Below are positions 58,144-64,000 of a DNA stretch of 64,000 nt, in pieces. How positions within the stretch are numbered: the stretch's first letter is position 1; each line of letters begins with the position of its first letter. This stretch comes from Maritalea sp049801075. GTDB lineage: Bacteria > Pseudomonadota > Alphaproteobacteria > Rhizobiales > Devosiaceae. A program made the position numbers and the translations under genes. Location of the stretch: NCBI RefSeq assembly GCF_049801075.1, contig NZ_JBNAGG010000002.1:62001-126000 (forward strand), read 5' to 3'. Under the pieces are notes generated by a model. The model was not told the DNA's origin and ran no database searches. It worked only from the letters and a program-made list of their open reading frames with translations.

Positions 58144-58165
58144 ATAGTTTGGTGCGACAAACTAT
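58144..58165. terminator. Stem-loop between convergent ectR and iorB
   Basis: ATAGTTTG (58144-58151) pairs with CAAACTAT (58158-58165), with AATTTTA after it and CTTTTAG on the other side; a weak bidirectional terminator. Confidence 0.45.
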
Positions 58166-58192
58166 AATTTTACAAAACTCAACGAAATTTTA

Positions 58193-59707
58193 CTAAATTT
58201 CATTTTGTTGTTTCAAGGTGACGCCGACCGTTTTGATGGCCCCATCTAGGGCGTCGCCATTTTCGTCCATTAGTGCTGCATCGCGCCAACGGCGAACCCA
58301 ATCTGCAGCATCTGGCAAATTGATCACCAGTGGCAAATTTTCGAAGATACGGGCAAACTTGCTCAATGAACGGTGGTGAGTGTCGCTATAGCCCTTAATC
58401 AGGCGGCGGCATTTGATGAGCTCAAGTGCAAGGTCAGGATGGTCGGCAAGGGGCCGTTCAATTTCTGTCAGCCACGCCGCGCGGTGGTCGCGTTCGATCT
58501 GATCGCGCAGCGTATGTTTGCGCCACCATTTCAGGCCACCCAGCAAGTAGAGCGTGCTGAAACCCCAGAACCCGTTGCTGCGGATGCGGCGACCTTTATT
58601 GACGCGGCGGTCCAGCCAAGCGAAGCGGCTGGGGCTTTCCTCAAACCAGCGGCCCAGCTTTGGCGGCATCAGGCCGCAAATCTCTTCGGCGCGCGGGTGA
58701 AAATATTCCGTTAGTTTCAACCCGTCCGCAGATTGAAGCTGGACTTCGCTTTCTATACGGCTGAGGCGCTGCCGTCGGGTTTTTAGGTCGGCGACACGGA
58801 TCAAATCATCATAGGCCATGGCATTGGCCAAATGCTTGGCTAGTTCAGTCAGAATATCTGGGCGGTCGGTTGGAATGTGCTGTGCGAATTGCTCAAGCTT
58901 TGTCAGATAGTGCTCGCCATAAGCCACGTCCTGAAATTCAATAGACTTTTTGAGGCCCGCCAACGCCATGTTTTGGCATTCATTTGGCAACTGTGCGATG
59001 CGCTGCTGCAGGGCATTCCATTTGCCGAGCAGCTTTTGGGGGCCCTGCGCTTTGGCAGGGGGAGTGGCTTGCTGTGCCCGTTCTGGCGCGTTAAGCGGTT
59101 CGGCTTTCAGCGCCGCATTGAAGGCGGCGATGCTTCGGGCTGCGGCGCGACCAGATTGTTCGAGAATGGCTTCAAATTGTTCGGGCGTGAATGGTAGTGC
59201 TTTGGATGCGGCGAGGGCGCCGAACAGGCTGGCTGAGATATAGGAACCGTTCTGAATGGCCAGGCGATCATAATTGTGTAGCAGCACGGACTGCGCAGAT
59301 TTGTGGGCGGCATCGAATATGACCTGATCTTCAGCGCGCCCGTCGCCTGGATTGATTTTTTCAGACACAGCGTGCAGACGGTGGCTGGAGCCAATTAGGC
59401 AAGTGCGGTTGGGGCTGACAAAGCCGCGTTGGATGGCGCGGCCGACTTCCATCAGTTCCGCCGCGATCAGAATATCAACATCGCCGACGCTTGGGGCAAG
59501 AGAGAAGATCGGGCGTTTGGCCTGTTGTGGGGCCATTTCCACATAATAGATGGTGGCGCCGGTGCGCTGGGCCACGCCGGCCACGGCGGTGGATTGGGCG
59601 ACCCATCCATTCTGCTCGGCCAGATCCACGATCCAATTGGTGAGCACGCCGCCGCCTTGGCCGCCTACGGCGAGAATGGCCAGTTTTATGATTTGATCTT
59701 GCGCCAT
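58193..59707 (-). CDS. iorB: Indolepyruvate oxidoreductase beta subunit with C-terminal DUF6537-like domain
   Basis: A 504-residue protein. The first 190 residues are the gamma/beta domain of 2-oxoacid:ferredoxin oxidoreductases (ILAVGGQGGGVLTNWIVDLAE, AGVAQRTGATIYYVE). The remainder, from about 230, is a helical domain seen in aerobic long IorB proteins. With IorA it decarboxylates arylpyruvates to aryl-acetyl-CoA. It starts three bases after the iorA stop. Confidence 0.87.
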   Translation of the reverse strand: MAQDQIIKLAILAVGGQGGGVLTNWIVDLAEQNGWVAQSTAVAGVAQRTGATIYYVEMAPQQAKRPIFSLAPSVGDVDILIAAELMEVGRAIQRGFVSPNRTCLIGSSHRLHAVSEKINPGDGRAEDQVIFDAAHKSAQSVLLHNYDRLAIQNGSYISASLFGALAASKALPFTPEQFEAILEQSGRAAARSIAAFNAALKAEPLNAPERAQQATPPAKAQGPQKLLGKWNALQQRIAQLPNECQNMALAGLKKSIEFQDVAYGEHYLTKLEQFAQHIPTDRPDILTELAKHLANAMAYDDLIRVADLKTRRQRLSRIESEVQLQSADGLKLTEYFHPRAEEICGLMPPKLGRWFEESPSRFAWLDRRVNKGRRIRSNGFWGFSTLYLLGGLKWWRKHTLRDQIERDHRAAWLTEIERPLADHPDLALELIKCRRLIKGYSDTHHRSLSKFARIFENLPLVINLPDAADWVRRWRDAALMDENGDALDGAIKTVGVTLKQQNEI

Positions 59708-59710
59708 AGA

Positions 59711-61855
59711 TTATGCCTCGAAACGCAATGATTTGCGGTCGCGCCGCGCTTGCAACCAGCTCATAAAATTGCTGGAGAGCTTGCGCCAGATTTTATGGGC
59801 CTTGCCCGGATTGTGGATGCGTTCCGCCTTATAGAATGAAGGGCAGAGAATGGCCGCATCTGCTACTTCGCCGCAATTACCGCAGCCGACACAGGATTGA
59901 TCAATATGGGCGACAGGATCATCGCGCAGGGGATCATCTAGCTTTTTGACTGTGAGCGATGGGCAGCCGGAGAGGCGCATGCAGGCATGGTCGCCGGTGC
60001 ATATGTCCTCATCAACGCCGAATTTTGGCTGGGTGATGGTTTGCCCTTCGGCAATCGCCTTTGCCTTCAGTGGACGCTCCCGCCGTTGACGGTTGAGCAT
60101 GCATTCTGAGGAGGCGACGATGACCTTCGGCCCCGTCACATCTGTGGTGAGCGCCTCTTTCAGCGTCTCGCGCATTTTGCCCACATCATAGGTGTTGTCG
60201 ATTTCGCGCACCCACTTCACGCCCATGCCTTTGACCGCTTTGGCGATGGGGTTGTTGGTGTTGCGGGATTTATTGTTGGCGCGGGACGACAAGATATCCT
60301 GTCCGCCAGTGGCGGCGGAATAGTAATTGTCGACAATCACGGTCACACCGTCATGCGCGTTGAACGAGGCATTGCCGATAGAGGAGGTTAGGCCATTGTG
60401 CCAAAAGCCGCCGTCGCCGACAAAGCTGATCGAACGGCGCGCGCCTTTGGCATTGAGTGCCGAGGATGAGGCGGGGCCGAGGCCGTAGCCCATCGTCGTG
60501 CCGCCAATTTCAAAGGGCGGCATGATGGAAAAGAGGTGGCAGCCAATATCTGATGAGATGTGGTGCGGGCCGAGTTCTTCCTCCACCAGTTTGGTGGCCG
60601 CGAAAATCGGGCGTTCAGGGCAGCCCGTGCAAAATCCCGGCGGGCGTGGGGGCACCGTGTCGTCCAGCTCCGGCTGCGGCAGAAGTTGTGGCTCATTTGG
60701 TGCACGGTCTTGATCATTGACCAGATGCGGGGAGAGGCTGGTGATAAAGCTGCGCAGGCCGTCTAACATCACTTGGCCCGTCAATTCACCGGCCAGCGGC
60801 AGCACGCCTTTGCCCGCCAAATCGGTGTTGATTTTGTGTTTGAACAGTAGAGCCGCAACGGCTTCTTCAAGGCAGGCCGGTTGCCCTTCTTCCACCATCA
60901 GCACCGCCTTTTTGTCAGCGCAAAAATTCACCACTTCGTCCGGCACCAGCGGGTAGGTGACATTCACCACATAGAGCGGCACTTTGCTGTCGCCGTACAG
61001 ATCGGCCAGCCCCATGCGCTGCAAGGCCCGCATTACATTGTTATACATGCCGCCCTGCATAATGATGCCGATGTCGCCCTGGTTGGGACCAAAATGCTCG
61101 TTGAGCTTGTGCTGTTGGATATAATCGATGGCAGCGGGCAGGCGTTGCTCCACCTTTTCCTTCTCATGCAGATAGGAGGCAGGCGGCAGCACAATCCGGT
61201 CGGTTTTGCGCTTTGGATTTTCCAACGCATCGCGCACGGTGAAGGATGGCGGCACATTGTTTTTGGTGTCAAAATGCCCGTGCACATGGCAGGCGCGAAT
61301 ACGCACTTCCAGCATCACCGGGGTATTGCTGGCCTCGGAGAGGGCAAAGCCATGCCCCACCGCGTCCACAATTGACGGAAGGTTGGGGCGTGGATCGAGT
61401 AGCCAGATCTGGCTTTTTTGTGCAAAGGGATGGCTGCGCTCCTGCATGATGGAGGAGCCTTCGCCATAATCCTCGCCGACAATGACCAGCGCGCCGCCTG
61501 TAACCCCGCCAGAGGCGAGATTGGCCAAGGCGTCTGACGCCACATTGGTGCCGACGGTTGATTTAAACGTGACCGCGCCGCGAATGGGATAATGCACCGA
61601 TGCAGCGAGCATGGCGGCGGCGGTGGCTTCCGAGGCGCTGGCTTCGAAGCGTACGCCGAGTTCGCTGAGCAAATCTTCAGCGTCGGCGAACACATCCATC
61701 AAATGGCTGATTGGGGCACCTTGATAACCGCCCACATAGCCGACGCCATTTTCCAGCAGGGCTTTGGTGATCGCCAAAATGCCTTCGCCGCGAAAAGTGT
61801 CGCCATCGCCAAGGCGCAGTTTTTCAACCTCTTTGGTGAAGCTACGTTCAGCCAT
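59711..61855 (-). CDS. iorA: Indolepyruvate:ferredoxin oxidoreductase alpha subunit
   Basis: The 714-residue subunit has the oxoacid-binding N-terminal domain, the thiamin diphosphate domain (CTGCPERPIFAA, FVGDGGFWHNGLTSSIGNASFN) and a C-terminal two-cluster ferredoxin domain (CTGDHACMRLSGC, CVGCGNCGEVADAAILC). It oxidises indolepyruvate or phenylpyruvate, products of aromatic amino acid transamination. It overlaps livM by 8 bases, so uptake and oxidation are made together. Confidence 0.92.
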   Translation of the reverse strand: MAERSFTKEVEKLRLGDGDTFRGEGILAITKALLENGVGYVGGYQGAPISHLMDVFADAEDLLSELGVRFEASASEATAAAMLAASVHYPIRGAVTFKSTVGTNVASDALANLASGGVTGGALVIVGEDYGEGSSIMQERSHPFAQKSQIWLLDPRPNLPSIVDAVGHGFALSEASNTPVMLEVRIRACHVHGHFDTKNNVPPSFTVRDALENPKRKTDRIVLPPASYLHEKEKVEQRLPAAIDYIQQHKLNEHFGPNQGDIGIIMQGGMYNNVMRALQRMGLADLYGDSKVPLYVVNVTYPLVPDEVVNFCADKKAVLMVEEGQPACLEEAVAALLFKHKINTDLAGKGVLPLAGELTGQVMLDGLRSFITSLSPHLVNDQDRAPNEPQLLPQPELDDTVPPRPPGFCTGCPERPIFAATKLVEEELGPHHISSDIGCHLFSIMPPFEIGGTTMGYGLGPASSSALNAKGARRSISFVGDGGFWHNGLTSSIGNASFNAHDGVTVIVDNYYSAATGGQDILSSRANNKSRNTNNPIAKAVKGMGVKWVREIDNTYDVGKMRETLKEALTTDVTGPKVIVASSECMLNRQRRERPLKAKAIAEGQTITQPKFGVDEDICTGDHACMRLSGCPSLTVKKLDDPLRDDPVAHIDQSCVGCGNCGEVADAAILCPSFYKAERIHNPGKAHKIWRKLSSNFMSWLQARRDRKSLRFEA

Positions 61856-62801
61856 GGCTCTTCACATTCAGCTTCGGCGCTTTTTCTGGAAACAGCCCTG
61901 CGCGGAAGCGTTGCAGCACAAACTGCAGGAACAGCCCGATCAGCAACATGCGGATATAGGATGAGCGGGTGGCCCAATCTGGCGGCAATTGCTGGGTGAT
62001 GATCTCGGTCATCGACCAGATGGCCCAAATGATCAATGCCCCCGCAACTGCGCCCTTATTGTTGCCGCTGCCGCCCGCAATCAACATGACCCACGCGAGG
62101 AAAGTGATGAGCAAGGGCTCGGTGGCGTCCGGGCTAAAGAATTTGAAATAATGTGCACTCAACGCTCCGGCGACGCCCATAAAAATCGCGCCGATCACAA
62201 AGCTTTGGATGCGGAAAGATTGCACATCTTTACCTACGGATTCCGCCGCGGCTTCATTGTCGCGGATAGCCCGCATGACGCGGCCCCACGGGCTTTTATA
62301 AAGGCGATGGGCGACCCAAAAGGTGATGGCGACAATGATCCAAACGAAGATAAAAAACACCATTTCGCTTTCGCGGCCCGTGAAGAAATCTTCCAATGGA
62401 CGCGGAATGCGCGACACGCCAAGGCTGCCATTGGTGAGCCACTCTTCATTGATCACGGCCAAGCGGATAATCTCGGCGATACCGATGGAGGCCATGGCCA
62501 GATAGTCCGCTTTTAACCGTACGCATATACGGGCGATAGCCCAGCCGACAATGCCTGATAGGATGCCAGCGACGACGAGGCCGACCACGATTGGCAGGTC
62601 AAACCCGCCCACATGGTTGGCTGAATTGGCGGAGGTGATGATGGCGGCTGAATAAGCGCCGACTGCGTAAAAACCAGCGATGCCTGCGTTGAATAGGCCG
62701 CCAAAGCCCCATTGCATATTGAGGGCCAGGCAGATCACCGAATAAATGCCGCCCATGATCAAGAAAGAGACCAGGTAAAAAAGCATACCACTCAGTTCCA
62801 T
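61848..62801 (-). CDS. livM: Liv-type ABC transporter permease (LivM-like)
   Basis: A 317-residue permease with eight to ten helices and the LivM signature ADYLAMASIGIAEIIRL, WGRVMRAIRDNEAAAESVGKDV. Together with the LivH-like protein it forms the channel of an amino acid or aromatic acid importer. It shares one base with livH. Confidence 0.9.
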   Translation of the reverse strand: MELSGMLFYLVSFLIMGGIYSVICLALNMQWGFGGLFNAGIAGFYAVGAYSAAIITSANSANHVGGFDLPIVVGLVVAGILSGIVGWAIARICVRLKADYLAMASIGIAEIIRLAVINEEWLTNGSLGVSRIPRPLEDFFTGRESEMVFFIFVWIIVAITFWVAHRLYKSPWGRVMRAIRDNEAAAESVGKDVQSFRIQSFVIGAIFMGVAGALSAHYFKFFSPDATEPLLITFLAWVMLIAGGSGNNKGAVAGALIIWAIWSMTEIITQQLPPDWATRSSYIRMLLIGLFLQFVLQRFRAGLFPEKAPKLNVKSHG

Positions 62802-63688
62802 TAGAGGAGCCTCCCTTTAAATAGGCCACGGGGGCGGAAAATCAGGATCAACAGCATGATCACGAAGGCGACTGCGCTTTTGTAGCTTGGCGAAATCAGG
62901 CTCTCGCCCAAAATGGGGTAGGTGCAGATTTCTTCGGCGATGCCGATGATTAGGCCGCCTGCGATGGCACCCAATGGCTTGCCGATGCCGCCCAGCAGCG
63001 CGGCGGCGAACATGGGCAGCAACAGGTTCCACCCCATCATGGTGTGCACATCAGTGTCGAGGCCCACAAATACGCCTGCAATGGCGGCAAGGCCCGCGCC
63101 GATAATCCATGTCCAACGGATAGTCTTCTCCGGGTCGAGCCCGGCGACGCTGGCCAAAGCCGGATCGTCGGACACGGCACGCATGGTTTTGCCCATTTGC
63201 GTGTGGTGCAAAAACCAGTTGAGCGCAACGGTGATAACCGCAGTGGCTGCGATGATCTGAATGTGGCGAGTGGCGATGCGCAAACTATCAAATAGCACAA
63301 TCGGCTTTTGGAAGCCCACGGAATAGACTTGGCTTTCGGTGCCCCACAAAAGTTGGATTACGGAGCGGAAAATCAGCGCTACGCCGAACGAGGCGATCAC
63401 CGTGTATATGGTCGGCAATTGCCGCAGGGGCTTATAAAAGGCACGATCCGCGAAAAGGGCGACCAAGCAGGTTAGTGCCACCGCAATCGGAATGGCGGCG
63501 AGGGCGGGAATGCCCAACAGCCAAACGGCGGAGAGAGCGAAATAGGCCCCAACGGTCATCAAATCGCCATGGGCAAAATGGGCAAAGCGCAAAATGCCGA
63601 AGATCATGGAAACGCCAACAGCACCCAAAGCATAAATGGAGCCAAGCGTGATGCCGGGAATGAGATAGAAATTGATGAAATCCATCAT
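62801..63688 (-). CDS. livH: Liv-type ABC transporter permease (LivH-like)
   Basis: A 295-residue permease with LGSIYALGAVGVSMIFGILRFAHFAHGDLMTVGAYFAL and MGKTMRAVSDDPALASVAGLDPEKTI. The order livF-livH-livM-iorA-iorB, all overlapping or touching, supports import of aromatic amino or keto acids for IorAB. Confidence 0.9.
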   Translation of the reverse strand: MMDFINFYLIPGITLGSIYALGAVGVSMIFGILRFAHFAHGDLMTVGAYFALSAVWLLGIPALAAIPIAVALTCLVALFADRAFYKPLRQLPTIYTVIASFGVALIFRSVIQLLWGTESQVYSVGFQKPIVLFDSLRIATRHIQIIAATAVITVALNWFLHHTQMGKTMRAVSDDPALASVAGLDPEKTIRWTWIIGAGLAAIAGVFVGLDTDVHTMMGWNLLLPMFAAALLGGIGKPLGAIAGGLIIGIAEEICTYPILGESLISPSYKSAVAFVIMLLILIFRPRGLFKGRLL

Positions 63689-64000
63689 TGTGGCGCACCT
63701 CCGCCCAAGAATGATTTGCGCACTTCGTCGTCCTGCAGCAATTCTGCGCCAGTGCCTTCATAGGCATTTCTGCCGTTGACCAGCACATAGGCATAGTCGG
63801 CGATGCGTAGCGCCTGTTTGGCATTCTGCTCCACCATTAAAATGGCCACGCCGCTATCGCGCACTTGCAGCAGCAAATCGAAAATCACTTCCAAATATGC
63901 GGGCGACAGGCCCGCTGTTGGTTCGTCGAGCAGGATCAGTTTCGGTTCGCTCATCAACGCGCGGCCCACAGCCACCATTTGCCGTTGTCCGCCAGAGAGT
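63685..64000 (-). CDS. livF: Liv-type ABC transporter ATP-binding protein (LivF-like), 5' truncated
   Basis: The visible C-terminal part begins LSGGQRQMVAVGRALM (signature) and has LILLDEPTAGLSPAYLEVIF (Walker B), ILMVEQNAKQALRIADYAYVLVNG and the LivF end. Walker A lies outside the window. It overlaps livH by four bases. Confidence 0.9.
   Translation of the reverse strand, partial: LSGGQRQMVAVGRALMSEPKLILLDEPTAGLSPAYLEVIFDLLLQVRDSGVAILMVEQNAKQALRIADYAYVLVNGRNAYEGTGAELLQDDEVRKSFLGGGAPQ

Overview
The window looks like a chromosomal segment of a marine or halotolerant alphaproteobacterium, probably of the order Hyphomicrobiales (inference). Three things point there: a complete alphaproteobacterial general stress response core (PhyR, NepR, EcfG) with a local regulon of GGAAC-N16-CGTT promoters, two HWE/HisKA_2-type kinases, and a full ectoine/5-hydroxyectoine operon with its own aspartokinase and MarR-type regulator. 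The rest is dominated by high-affinity uptake systems (TAXI-TRAP, FecCD-type ABC, polyamine-type ABC, dipeptide-type ABC, glucose-type ABC, Liv-type ABC), each beside matching catabolic enzymes and a dedicated regulator. No tRNA, rRNA, insertion sequence, prophage or CRISPR array was seen.

Layout. 1-913: end of a rhodanese-containing protein and thiD. 888-8164: a class III aminotransferase plus an atypical BKACE enzyme, divergent from an RpiR regulator, a TAXI solute receptor, a fused TRAP permease and a UspA protein. 8200-12100: a FecCD-type ABC importer with a Zur-like palindrome, then a chelatase-like/[2Fe-2S] ferredoxin gene behind a cobalamin riboswitch. 12140-20483: a LysR-controlled polyamine-type ABC importer followed by aminotransferase, BKACE and acetylpolyamine amidohydrolase, a probable acetylated-polyamine catabolic unit. 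20484-28597: DUF1028 and M20 amidohydrolase genes divergent from a dipeptide-type ABC importer with a permease-ATPase fusion, ended by a GntR/FadR regulator; two copies of a palindrome lie in the divergent promoter. 28584-34852: a flavoprotein, a PuuD-like hydrolase, a TctD-like response regulator, a sensor kinase fused at its C-terminus to a secreted solute-binding domain, and an AbrB-type transporter. 34888-41603: a GtsABC/MalK-like glucose-type importer divergent from a two-component system, with 10-bp-phased TTGTTACA repeats between them.

41654-52459 is a general stress island. phyR and nepR-ecfG diverge from back-to-back EcfG promoters. Similar promoters precede DUF1328, dps, a yqjD/yqjE/AI-2E operon, a 65-residue membrane protein, a 31-codon ORF and one transcript with no evident gene. 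The 65-residue gene ends in a strong terminator hairpin with a CU-rich, anti-Shine-Dalgarno-like loop, resembling alphaproteobacterial stress sRNAs.

52566-58086: ectABCD-ask and divergent ectR, with a palindrome lying between the -35 and -10 of the ectA promoter. 58193-64000: iorB and iorA downstream of livF, livH and livM, probably for uptake and oxidative decarboxylation of aryl-pyruvate-forming amino acids; livF runs off the window end.
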